The notes beneath the pieces are model-generated. The model ran no database searches. It was given only the letters and a program-made list of their open reading frames with translations, and was not told where the DNA came from. From the NCBI GenBank assembly GCA_963788585.1, contig CAWBHA010000003.1, forward strand, positions 744,001 through 808,000: 64,000 bases of DNA, written 5' to 3'. Source of the DNA: Bog-473 sp963788585. GTDB taxonomy: Bacteria > Actinomycetota > Acidimicrobiia > Acidimicrobiales > RAAP-2. Both the position numbers and the translations under genes were made by a program. Positions 55,999-64,000 of this stretch are shown here, one piece after another; the first letter of the stretch is position 1; every line of letters starts with the position of its first letter.

Positions 55999-56478
55999 TC
56001 AGAGGGGCCGGCCGTCCTCCAGGTACACACAGTCCGCGGCCTCCAGGGCGGCGCCGACGCGGCGGCGCAGTGGCCCGCTCAGGAGCGCCAAAGCCTCCGC
56101 GGGGTCCGTCAGGCGGTACTCGGACAGCTCCTCTTCCTGCAACACGATCGTCGACGACAGGTCCCCTGGGAGCACGCCGCAGTCGAACAGGAAGCGCAAC
56201 CCGCCCGGCTTCCCCGGTTTGGGCCGGAGGAAGTCGACCACCACCAGGCGCCCGCGCCCGACGACGAGGCCCACCTCCTCGCGCACCTCGCGCCGGCACG
56301 CCTCCCACGGCGTCTCGCCGTCCGCTTCCATGATGCCGCCGGGGATCGACCAGTGCGCCTTGTAGGTGGGGTTGACGACGAGGAGCCGCCCGACGTCGTC
56401 GAAGATCAGCGCACCCGACGATGCCGGAATGCGCGGCAGCAGGAACGGCGACGCGCCGCCGCCCTCGACCGCCGTCAC
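55999..56478 (-). CDS. Nudix hydrolase
   Basis: A 159-residue protein with the complete Nudix box: GGIMEADGETPWEACRRE then VREEVGL (GX5EX7REUXEEXGU). GTG 56478 overlaps the stop of the sulfatase gene upstream (56475-56478), so the two are translationally coupled. It hydrolyses a nucleoside diphosphate derivative of unknown identity. Confidence 0.9.
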   Translation of the reverse strand: MTAVEGGGASPFLLPRIPASSGALIFDDVGRLLVVNPTYKAHWSIPGGIMEADGETPWEACRREVREEVGLVVGRGRLVVVDFLRPKPGKPGGLRFLFDCGVLPGDLSSTIVLQEEELSEYRLTDPAEALALLSGPLRRRVGAALEAADCVYLEDGRPL

Positions 56479-58135
56479 GCCAGACCCAGGCGCGCCAGTT
56501 GCTCGTCCGGTGCCTCCACCGCTCGCAGGGCGACCCGGAGGAGCTCCACCATGTCCGCCTCGTCCGCACCACCCGAGCCCGCCCGGTTCTCGTCCTCCGT
56601 CGGGTCGTTGTGCAGGTCGAAGAGGAAGTGGGCGTCCACGGCGTTCGCGCCGATCCAGAACGGGAGCCGATCTCCGGGCTCGAACGGTTGACGGATGACC
56701 GGCACCTCCGAGCCCGGCATGAAGTCCAGCCGGGCCCGCCGGTCGGGCGGTGGCAGGCGGACCAGGTCCTCCAGGCCGTGGATGGGCATGGTCGACCACC
56801 GGTTCGACCACATGGAGATGGGGAAGTTGCTCCCCACTGCGCCCCGCGGCGTACTTGCGCCGCCCATCGGTCACCTGCACCCAGTTGCCGAAGACGCCAC
56901 CGAGGGCCCATTCCCGACCCTGTGCAGCGCCGAACGACCCGCCCGTACCACCCGACACCGTTCCCGTCCCCGCCCCCGTCACCAACGGCACCAGCGACGT
57001 CCCGTGCGCCGTCCCCCGCGCCGTCACATCGAACACGGAAGCGATCGTCGCATGGATGTCGACGTTGGTCGTCAGCGCGTCGCAGGTCCCGCCACCGGCC
57101 ACGCCCGGCCATGACACGAGCAACGGAATGTGCCCGAGCGGCTCGTACTGCATGACGCCGGGCTTGCCCCAGATGTCCTTCTCGCCGAGATAGTGGCCGT
57201 GGTCGGTGCACACGATGACCGCCGTCGACTCCCACAGCCCCCGCTCCTCCAGGGCGGCGAAGACCTCAGCGACCCAGTGGTCGATCATGGTGAGCTTGGA
57301 CCCGTAGTTGGCCCGGATCTGGCGACCCTCGCGCTCGCGCAACCGCCCCGACCCGACCGCACCGACGTCGTAGGGTGGCCAGATCAACAGCTCGCCCTCC
57401 CAGTCAGGGTCGTAGCGGCCGAGATACGGCGCAGGCGTGTCGAACGGCTCGTGCGGGTCGAACTCGTCGACGAACAAGAGGAAGGGTGTATCGTCCGGCG
57501 CGCCACGCCGCACCCAGTCCGCCGCCGTCCGCATCGTCCGCGGCCCGGGGAAGTCCTCCTCGGAGCGGAAGAACGTGCGCGAACGGTCGTAGCCGCGGTC
57601 GCCCGAGTCGAAGCCGAGCCGCTCCTGCCAGTACCACCCGCCACCGCGCGCCGGCAGCGCCGGCGTCCCGATGTAGCTGGGGTCGCTGTAGGTGCGCCAC
57701 GGGTCACCCTCGTGGCCGCGCACGTAGTCCCAGGCGCTGAAGTCCGTGTGGTAGTTCTCGCCGCCCGTCTCGAAGAGGTGCGGGTGGTCCGACACCAGCA
57801 TGGTCGTGACGCCGGCCCGGCGCAGTTGCTGCGTGACGGGCTCCTCCCAGATCTCGATCGACCCCCACGGTCGCCACAGGAAGTCGAGGGCCCCGCACAA
57901 GATGTCGTGGCGCGCCGGCATGCACGGCAGCGAGCCGGTGACGTGCGAGGTGAAGCGCACGGCCCGTTCCCGCGCGAAGCGGTCGAGGTGCGGCGTCGCG
58001 AACTCGACCCCGCCGTAGCAGCCCGAGCATGTGGCGGTTCAGGCTGTCGAGCAGCAGGACCACGAGATTGCGCGGCCCACCGCGCCCGTCCGCCGGACCC
58101 GCCGCGGCGGGTCTCTCGTCCGCTGCGCCGGGCAT
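56475..58135 (-). CDS. Type I sulfatase, alkaline-phosphatase superfamily (two frame breaks)
   Basis: The first segment reads NLVVLLLDSLNRHML (metal Asp); one extra base near 58024 then leads to GCYGGVEFATPHLDRFARER and the formylglycine signature SLPCMPARHDIL (CxPxR) near residue 75. Further metal/sulfate residues lie in IVCTDHGHYLGEKDIWGKPG and LFVDEFDPHEPFDTP. A break near 56850 leads to the C-terminus YRTLW-like DLHNDPTEDENRAG. About 553 residues. Activity needs a formylglycine-generating enzyme, not seen here. It starts 32 bases after the SCO6880-like stop, inside the secretion module. Confidence 0.85.
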
Positions 58136-58166
58136 GGGCTCATGGTAGAGGCGACCGGCGACGGCC

Positions 58167-59534
58167 TCAGCGCAGCCCGCGGCACAGCGGCAGCGTGCAC
58201 GTGTAGGCAGAGGCCTGATCGCCGTAGAGCCGGCGCAGCGCGAGCCTGCTCTGGCCCGCCGCGTGCTGCACGGCGTCGCAGGCCGTCACCAGCTCCTCGT
58301 CGTTGGGTGCCGAGACCGTCACGTAGCCCGAATAGCGGAACGAGGCGTGACCCTCCGCCAGCTCGGCCTCGCGCCGAGCCAGCACCTCGGACTCGCGCCG
58401 GTGGCGGGCCGTCGACACGAAGCCACCGCGGCGACGCAGCTCCGCGTCGGCCAGGTCCGCCGTGCGCGACGCCTCCACTTTGCGCACGGCCACGTCGGGA
58501 CCGAGGGGTTGCATCACCACCGCAAACGCCGAGCGGGCCGACCCGAGGAGGAGCGGCGCCAGGAAGTCACTGCGCACCTCGATGCGCGGCCACTCCGCCA
58601 CCCAGAACGTGGCGTGCACCATGGCGTCGACCCGCACGGAGAACCAGCTCTCCTCCATGGCCATCGGCCAGGGGTCTCGGGACCACGACGACCCCGCGCG
58701 AGCCCGGTCCACGGTCGGCTCGTAGGTGCGGCGCAGCTGGCGGGCCAGGTCGTCGACGGTCAGCACGGCGTCGACGCCGAGGTCGGCGTCGCCCAGGAGG
58801 CGGACCAGCGATCCCACCTCCCGCGCCAGAGTGGCGCAGCCCGTCTCGACCGACTTGGTCAGCCGCACCTGCACGGCGAGGACGACGTCGTGCGCAGACG
58901 TGTGCGAGTCCATGTCGGACAGCAACGCCTCGTACGAGGAGGCACAGGCGGAGGCCGCGTCAGGCACGCCCTCCGCCGCCCGGTACGACCGCACCCCCTC
59001 CCCGTCGTCGGGAAGCGATGCGGCCACCCACTGCAGCCGGTGGACCGGCGAGCCCTCCCGGGCCAGCGAGGAGAGCACCGAGCTCCACGCCCCGATCCGC
59101 CGGTCCTGCTCGTCCGGGCCGAGCAGCGCGAAGCTGCCGCCGCGCAGGGAGAGCGCGGCCGTGAGCGTGCGCGCGGCACGGTCGTGCAGCACACCCATGT
59201 CGTGCCACCCGGCGTGCAGCAACCGAAGGTCGCGCAACGCCCCCATGCGCCGCCTGCCCCCAGGGGCGCCCCGCCGGGCCGCCCAGCACACCGCGACCGG
59301 CAGCCACTCGTCGCCCGTCCGCCCAGCCACCGGTACCGTGGCCAGCGCGCCGTAGAGAACGAGTATGCAGATCGCCGCCGCCACGCCGGCCGCATTCGGC
59401 TCCCAGCGCAATACGAGGACGCCGAAGACGAGCCCGACCGCCATCGTCAGGATCTGCCCGGCCCGCCACCCCGCCAGCGCGCCAGCGCGCTCGCGGGGGC
59501 CGAAGCGGTAGTGCGCGCCGCCGTCGCTGCTCAT
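58167..59534 (-). CDS. SCO6880-family conjugation protein
   Basis: A 455-residue protein with two hydrophobic segments near the start (ILTMAVGLVFGVLVLRW and AICILVLYGALATVP), then RAARTLTAALSLRGGSFALL, AHDVVLAVQVRLTKSVETG and RYSGYVTVSAPNDEELVTAC. This follows the SCO6880-type protein of actinobacterial type IV secretion clusters, which resembles VirB4 N-terminal parts. It overlaps the VirB6-like gene by ATGA (59531-59534). Confidence 0.83.
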   Translation of the reverse strand: MSSDGGAHYRFGPRERAGALAGWRAGQILTMAVGLVFGVLVLRWEPNAAGVAAAICILVLYGALATVPVAGRTGDEWLPVAVCWAARRGAPGGRRRMGALRDLRLLHAGWHDMGVLHDRAARTLTAALSLRGGSFALLGPDEQDRRIGAWSSVLSSLAREGSPVHRLQWVAASLPDDGEGVRSYRAAEGVPDAASACASSYEALLSDMDSHTSAHDVVLAVQVRLTKSVETGCATLAREVGSLVRLLGDADLGVDAVLTVDDLARQLRRTYEPTVDRARAGSSWSRDPWPMAMEESWFSVRVDAMVHATFWVAEWPRIEVRSDFLAPLLLGSARSAFAVVMQPLGPDVAVRKVEASRTADLADAELRRRGGFVSTARHRRESEVLARREAELAEGHASFRYSGYVTVSAPNDEELVTACDAVQHAAGQSRLALRRLYGDQASAYTCTLPLCRGLR

Positions 59535-61009
59535 TTGTCGCCCCCTTCACCGGGCGGCCACGCTGGCGGCAGGGAGCTGACGCGCGGGCCGTGCCCGTCG
59601 TCGCCCATGTAGGCCCGCCGCTTCCCGGGCTCCACCGGACCCATCAGGCTGCATCCCGGAGGCACGCCCTCCCACTTCCACGCGTCCTCGGGTCGCTCCG
59701 GTCCCATCGGGGCGTACCCCCAACGGTTGAACCGCTGCGGCCCCTCGCTCGTCTCTGCTGCCGCGTCGGCCTCCGCATCCGAGTCGAGGAGCGGCTTGGG
59801 TCCCTTGGGCCCCGGCACGTCGCCACGGGCCACACTCTCGTCGAAGCGCCGCGGCGACTCGGCGTCCCCCTCGCCCAGCTCGACCCCTCCGAGACCGGCG
59901 TCGTCGCCACCACCGGTGCCCGAGGCGGACCGCACCGCACCTCCTCCGGCACCGGCGCCCCCGCCCCCGCCCCCGCCACCGGCCGCGCCACCGGCCGCAG
60001 CCCCGGCCAGGAGTCGGGCGTCGCCCAGCGCACCGAGCCCCTCGGAGAGGGCAAAGTTCGCCGCACTGCGTGGCACGCGCAGCATGGCCGCGGTCCCGCG
60101 CTCGCGCAGCCCGTCGAGATGCGCCACGGCGCCCGCCTCGACCGCCGGGATCATGCGCAGGATGGCGAAGGGCACGAACGTGGCCATGACGAGCAGGGCG
60201 CCCCCGGCCAGCACCGCCGAGAACCCCGCCCCGTGCGATCCCGTTCCCGCCGTGCCGGACGACACGGCGCCGGCGGCGAGGCTCAAGGTCGCCACGATGA
60301 CGAACTTGGAGAGGATGAGCGCCGCCAGCGTCTCGACCAGGCGGCGGCACCAGTGCGACACCGCCGGCCAGACGAGGGTCGCCAGGGCCAGCGGGAGAAA
60401 AAGCACCGCGACGTAGACCGCGGCGGCACGGATCAGCAGCTCCAGCCACAGCACGAAGGCGGCCACCGCGATCAGCAACGCGACCAGGAGGAGCACGAAG
60501 CTGGCGATGGTCGGATCGTCCGCCGCGGCGACCAGCCCGGTGGTCACGCCGGAGAGGAGCGACGTCACGTCGGTTCCCGTTCCGCCCGCGACAGCGTCGC
60601 TCATCGCGTCCGTGGCCGACAGGCTCAGGATCACGATCTGGATCGCCACGACCGCCAGCAACAGCGCCAGTGGCAGCTGGACGAGATACGTGCGCACCAG
60701 CTGCCCGGGGTTCTGGCGCACCACCGCCTGCAGTGTCGACACGAACAGCATCGGGAGAATGACCACGCCGGCCAGGGCCGTCATGTCTTCGTAGTGCGTA
60801 CGGAACCATGTCGCGCCGATGTCGACCGTCGTGGTGCTCTCCAGCACGTCGCCGATCTGGGTGAGGAGCCACTCGGCGCCGCTCGCCACCCACTGGCTGA
60901 TCCCGCTGAGGACGGACTCGAACCCCGAGGCCGCGATGGAACCACCCAGGCTCCCGACCTGGCAGATCGGGTTCAGCGCATCGAGTCCGGTGCAGCCGGA
61001 GGCCAGCAT
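59531..61009 (-). CDS. VirB6/TrbL-like channel protein
   Basis: A 492-residue protein with at least six membrane segments, e.g. LAGVVILPMLFVSTLQAVV, LVQLPLALLLAVVAIQIVIL and ASFVLLLVALLIAVAAFVLW, then FVPFAILRMIPAVEAGAVAH. A Gly/Ala-rich, charged tail of about 160 residues follows (low complexity). Gene order (DUF6112, this, SCO6880) supports a VirB6/TrbL inner-membrane channel role. The first ATG is retained as start. Confidence 0.82.
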   Translation of the reverse strand: MLASGCTGLDALNPICQVGSLGGSIAASGFESVLSGISQWVASGAEWLLTQIGDVLESTTTVDIGATWFRTHYEDMTALAGVVILPMLFVSTLQAVVRQNPGQLVRTYLVQLPLALLLAVVAIQIVILSLSATDAMSDAVAGGTGTDVTSLLSGVTTGLVAAADDPTIASFVLLLVALLIAVAAFVLWLELLIRAAAVYVAVLFLPLALATLVWPAVSHWCRRLVETLAALILSKFVIVATLSLAAGAVSSGTAGTGSHGAGFSAVLAGGALLVMATFVPFAILRMIPAVEAGAVAHLDGLRERGTAAMLRVPRSAANFALSEGLGALGDARLLAGAAAGGAAGGGGGGGGAGAGGGAVRSASGTGGGDDAGLGGVELGEGDAESPRRFDESVARGDVPGPKGPKPLLDSDAEADAAAETSEGPQRFNRWGYAPMGPERPEDAWKWEGVPPGCSLMGPVEPGKRRAYMGDDGHGPRVSSLPPAWPPGEGGDK

Positions 61010-61027
61010 GCGGGGAGCCCCGACCCG

Positions 61028-61321
61028 TCAGTGCAGGTTCACGCCGGCGTGGAAGAAGAAGTTGATGATGGGTGGAGCGGCACCGATGAGGAGCGCTGCC
61101 AGGCCCGAGACGAGGACGGCCCGCCGCCCGACCAGCGACTGTTGGAAATTCTGGGCGTGCACGCCGAGCGCCCAGGCGGCGGCACCGATGAGCAATCCGA
61201 CCAGGGCGGCGATGAGCGCCCACGCCCCGAGGCCGTTGGTCAGGTCCTGCAGGGTCCCGCCGCCGGGCAGCGCGTTCACGCTCGGGGTCAGCGAGACGTC
61301 GGCCAGATGCCACACGACCAT
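61028..61321 (-). CDS. DUF6112-like pilin/TrbC-type membrane protein
   Basis: A 97-residue protein with two hydrophobic segments (ALIAALVGLLIGAAAWALGV and AVLVSGLAALLIGAAPPII) and the NFQQSLVGRR loop between. Small two-helix proteins at this position (DUF6112) resemble VirB2/TrbC pilins. It is the first gene of the minus-strand module, 18 bases before the VirB6-like gene. Confidence 0.78.
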   Translation of the reverse strand: MVVWHLADVSLTPSVNALPGGGTLQDLTNGLGAWALIAALVGLLIGAAAWALGVHAQNFQQSLVGRRAVLVSGLAALLIGAAPPIINFFFHAGVNLH

Positions 61322-61574
61322 GGATGTCCTCCGTCAAGACTCGTGGGGCGCCGGACCCTCCGGAGCCGCCGTCGGCCGGAGAACGGTCGGCCGTGTGACT
61401 CGCGTGCACCGACGTCGGGCACCTCGTTTCCGGGGCCCGGACACCCGGGAGTTGCAGAAAGGCAGTTCAGAGGCGGCGACGTCGCCCCAGCTGCAGCTCA
61501 GGAGGGAAGAGGGCGGGGCGGCGCCGTCTCCCAGACGTTCGCCCCGTACGCTCCAGCCCTGTCATATTGGGGGC

Positions 61575-63185
61575 GTGCCGCTGAGTGGGCCCGGGGAAGT
61601 CGATCTGAGCCAGACCCAGGAGATCCTCTTCATCGCGATCGCGGTCGCTGCGTGCGTGCTCGTCGGCGTCGTCGCGTCCCTGCTCGGACGCCGGTCGGGG
61701 CGTCGAGCCATCTCGCAACGCCTGGCCGCGCTGGGCACCAGGCTCGGCCTCGATCCGCCCGAGGACGAGTACAACATCGAGACCTCGCTCGCCTACCTCG
61801 AGCAGGTGACGGGCGGGGCGGCGCAGGCGGTCACCGAGTCGAGCTCCGACGCCATCCGCCTCCGCCGGTCCCTCGACACCCTCACCCAGGGCGTCGTCCT
61901 TTGCGACGAGAACGGGACCGTGATCTATCGCAACGGCCGCGCCAATGCCCTGATGGTCAGCCGCCACGGTGACGCCCTCGCCGCACAGGCGGTGACCGAG
62001 CTTCTGGAGGACGCGTGGCACGAGGGGTCGGCCGAGCGCACTCTCGACCTCTACGGGCCTCCCCGCCGGACGCTCCAGGTGCGCGCGCATCAGATCGACG
62101 ACGGGCGCCGGCCACTCGGGGTCATCGCCCTGATCGAGGACGTCTCGGAACGGCGCCGCCTCGAGGAGATCCGGCGAGACTTCGTGGCCAACGTCAGCCA
62201 CGAGCTCAAGACCCCCATGGGCGCCCTCGGCCTGCTGGCCGAGACCCTGGTCTCCGAGCCGGATCCCCAGGTGGCCCAGCGCCTGGCCGGCCGCATCCAC
62301 AACGAGGCGTTCCGGGTGAGCCGCATCATCGACGACCTGCTCGACCTCTCCCGGATCGAGTCCGAAGAGGCCCCGCCGCGCGAGCCGGTGCTGGTCAACC
62401 TGGTGATGGCCGACGCCATCGAGCGCGTACGCGCCACGGCCGACCAGCGCGGCATCGAGATCCTGCTGCACGAACCCTCCCCGCCGGTGGCGGTCATGGG
62501 AGACCGGCGTCAGCTGGTGTCGGCCATGCACGCCCTCCTCGAGAACGCGATCACCTATTCCTACGACAATTCGAAGGTCGTGGTGACCGGCACGGTCCAG
62601 CGCATCAACCCCAGCCTCTCCCACGGCGGCAGCGCTGTGGTCGAAATGGGCGACCCGCCGGGGACGGGCGAGGTCCCGGCCATCACGGGCGAGGCGCCGG
62701 CCGTGGGTGCGGAGGCCTCGACGGCAGCGGCAGACAAGGAGGGTGCGGTGGAGCCGGTCTTCACCCCCGAGATCCTCGACCAGTACACACCACGGGCCGA
62801 TGGCGCAGGCATCGGCTCGGCCGCGACCGGAACGACGGCGCCGGCGCCGCTCACCGCCGTCGAAGGCGAGGCCGGCGGCTCCGGCCTGCCCGAGCCGACG
62901 GCTGTCGTGTCGCCCAATTGGCGTATCGAGGAGCGCGACAACGTTCGCTTGTCGGTGCAGGACCACGGCGTCGGCATCCCGGCCCGCGACCTCGACCGGA
63001 TCTTCGAGCGCTTCTACCGGGTCGATCACGGCCGCAGCCGCGACACCGGCGGGACGGGCCTCGGTCTGTCGATCGTGCGCCATGTCGCCAACAACCATCA
63101 GGGGTGGGTCGACGTCGAGTCCCGCGAGGGCGAGGGCTCGACCTTCACGCTCGTCCTCCCGGTCCAGGCGGAGCGCGTGGCGTGA
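61575..63185 (+). CDS. senX3: SenX3-like sensor histidine kinase with an extra segment in its ATPase domain
   Basis: A 536-residue kinase: N-terminal membrane anchor (ILFIAIAVAACVLVGVVASL), a PAS domain (LDTLTQGVVLCDENGTVIY), H box ANVSHELKTPMGALG with His209, N box LLENAITYS, then G1/F/G2 boxes VQDHGVGIP, IFERFYRVDHGRSRD and TGGTGLGLSIVRH. Between N and G1 boxes lies about 100 residues of Gly/Ala/Pro/Glu-rich sequence absent from mycobacterial SenX3. GTG 61575 is the start. The regulator gene overlaps by GTGA. In relatives this pair senses phosphate limitation. Confidence 0.87.
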   Translation: MPLSGPGEVDLSQTQEILFIAIAVAACVLVGVVASLLGRRSGRRAISQRLAALGTRLGLDPPEDEYNIETSLAYLEQVTGGAAQAVTESSSDAIRLRRSLDTLTQGVVLCDENGTVIYRNGRANALMVSRHGDALAAQAVTELLEDAWHEGSAERTLDLYGPPRRTLQVRAHQIDDGRRPLGVIALIEDVSERRRLEEIRRDFVANVSHELKTPMGALGLLAETLVSEPDPQVAQRLAGRIHNEAFRVSRIIDDLLDLSRIESEEAPPREPVLVNLVMADAIERVRATADQRGIEILLHEPSPPVAVMGDRRQLVSAMHALLENAITYSYDNSKVVVTGTVQRINPSLSHGGSAVVEMGDPPGTGEVPAITGEAPAVGAEASTAAADKEGAVEPVFTPEILDQYTPRADGAGIGSAATGTTAPAPLTAVEGEAGGSGLPEPTAVVSPNWRIEERDNVRLSVQDHGVGIPARDLDRIFERFYRVDHGRSRDTGGTGLGLSIVRHVANNHQGWVDVESREGEGSTFTLVLPVQAERVA

Positions 63186-63964
63186 GCAAGCCAGCATCGG
63201 GCAAGTCGGGCAAGAAGGGCGGGCGCGCCGCCGCGGGCGAGGGCCCGGTCAAAGTGTTGCTCGCCGAGGACGAGGAGTCCTTCATCGAAGCGTTGGTCAT
63301 CGGGCTGTCCAACGAGGGCTTCCGCGTCACCGTGGCCCGTGACGGCAACGAGGCGCTGCAGCTCTACGAAGAGACGAGCCCGGACATCCTTCTGCTCGAC
63401 CTCATGCTGCCCAAGATGTCGGGTATCGACGTGTGCCGGAACATCCGCACGCGCTCCCAGGTCCCCATCATCATGGTGACGGCCAAGGGGACGGAGATCG
63501 ACACCGTGGTGGCGCTCGAGGTCGGGGCGGACGACTACGTCACCAAGCCCTACCGGCTCCGGGAACTGGTCGCCCGGATGCGGGCCGTGCTGCGGCGCGC
63601 TCCCGGTGGGCCCGAGGCGAGCGACGCAGGCGGCACCATCGAGTTCGGCAGCGACGGCATCTGGGAGTCGAACGGGATCAAGGTGGACTTCGACCAGCGC
63701 CGGGTGTTCGTCCGTGGCGAGGAGGTGCACCTCCGGCGTAAGGAATTCGAGCTTCTGCGCCTGCTCGTGGAGAACTCGGGCCGCGTCCTCACCCGTGACG
63801 TGCTGATCGATCGCGTCTGGGGCACCGACTACATCGGGGACACCAAGACGCTGGACGTCCACATCAAGCGCCTGCGTTCCCGGATCGAAGCAGACCCGTC
63901 GGCCCCGGTGCTGATCACCACGGTGCGCGGCGTCGGTTACCGCTTCGCCGCCGCGGCCTCCTAG
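63182..63964 (+). CDS. regX3: RegX3-like response regulator (OmpR family)
   Basis: A 260-residue regulator: receiver domain with acidic pocket LLAEDEESF, phosphoacceptor Asp73 in LLLDLMLPKMSG, Thr in IIMVTAKGT and Lys in DDYVTKPYRLREL; OmpR winged helix with LRRKEFELLRLLVENSGRVL and TLDVHIKRLRSRIEADP. A basic N-terminal extension of about 20 residues (SGKSGKKGGRAAAGEG) is unusual. Overlap GTGA with the kinase gene shows co-translation. It probably controls phosphate-responsive genes. Confidence 0.9.
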   Translation: MSKPASGKSGKKGGRAAAGEGPVKVLLAEDEESFIEALVIGLSNEGFRVTVARDGNEALQLYEETSPDILLLDLMLPKMSGIDVCRNIRTRSQVPIIMVTAKGTEIDTVVALEVGADDYVTKPYRLRELVARMRAVLRRAPGGPEASDAGGTIEFGSDGIWESNGIKVDFDQRRVFVRGEEVHLRRKEFELLRLLVENSGRVLTRDVLIDRVWGTDYIGDTKTLDVHIKRLRSRIEADPSAPVLITTVRGVGYRFAAAAS

Positions 63965-64000
63965 GCGACCGCGGGCTCGCGCCGCGACCCCTCAGACGTT

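Noticed and set aside
60819..61574. Long N-terminal extension of the SenX3-like kinase
   Set aside because: It opposes the secretion genes and has no homologous content. GTG 61575 directly before the membrane anchor gives a normal kinase start.
1..64000. CRISPR array, rRNA operon or insertion sequence
   Set aside because: No regularly spaced repeats, rRNA motifs, transposase or terminal inverted repeats were found on reading both strands.

Overview
The window is high-G+C DNA with actinobacterial gene content: F420/LLM-type flavin oxidoreductases, a DUF222-HNH protein, a mycothiol-fold TIGR03085 protein, a DUF2510 protein, a ROK/polyphosphate-glucokinase-like kinase, SenX3-RegX3-like signalling, GTGA/ATGA-coupled start codons and a near-leaderless promoter. 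The mix of acyl-CoA/steroid-type catabolism with amidohydrolase_2, DUF35-thiolase and DUF2889 genes fits an environmental actinobacterium, perhaps Acidimicrobiia; the assignment is an inference. No rRNA, CRISPR array, integrase or transposase was seen.

Layout. 1-352: start of an OLD/AAA-type ATPase that runs off the left edge. 0.96-5.2 kb: DUF35 protein, SCP-x-like thiolase, carboxymuconolactone-decarboxylase-like protein, 3-hydroxyisobutyrate-dehydrogenase-like enzyme and a divergent amidohydrolase. 5.2-11.3 kb: a looser, apparently lower-G+C accessory stretch (broken hypothetical, cupin, LLM oxidoreductase, SDR, orphan RHH antitoxin, kelch/galactose-oxidase-like protein) that ends at a truncated tRNA-Arg(ACG). 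11.5-17.8 kb: VOC protein, P450, glucokinase-like gene, TetR and a divergent DrrAB-type exporter sharing a palindromic control region, then a MarR-VOC fusion. 17.8-24.4 kb: amidase, an EXK-nuclease/DUF4268 protein, a second drug-type ABC exporter with its PadR, and a sulfotransferase. 24.5-28 kb: a translationally coupled cassette of PIG-L deacetylase, two PhyH dioxygenases and an F420-type oxidoreductase.

28-52 kb is largely CoA-thioester catabolism: acyl-CoA ligase, two SDR/crotonase pairs, alpha/beta hydrolase, TesB thioesterase, a fused double acyl-CoA dehydrogenase (FadE34-like), crotonases, two family III CoA-transferases, a cysteine-less isochorismatase homologue and an aldehyde dehydrogenase, with TetR, DUF2889, metallo-beta-lactamase and KimA-like transport genes between them. 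52.3-61.3 kb carries a minus-strand type IV secretion/conjugation module (DUF6112 pilin-like, VirB6/TrbL-like, SCO6880-like, VirB4-like, VirD4-like) split in the middle by a sulfatase-Nudix pair and a YoaK/DUF1275 gene. The right end is a SenX3-RegX3-like pair whose kinase has a long extra segment in its ATP-binding domain.

A general caution: about fifteen genes contain one to four single- or double-base frame breaks within otherwise intact, motif-complete proteins. Most probably these are sequencing or assembly indels in GC-rich runs rather than true pseudogenes. Coordinates below span each gene across its breaks.
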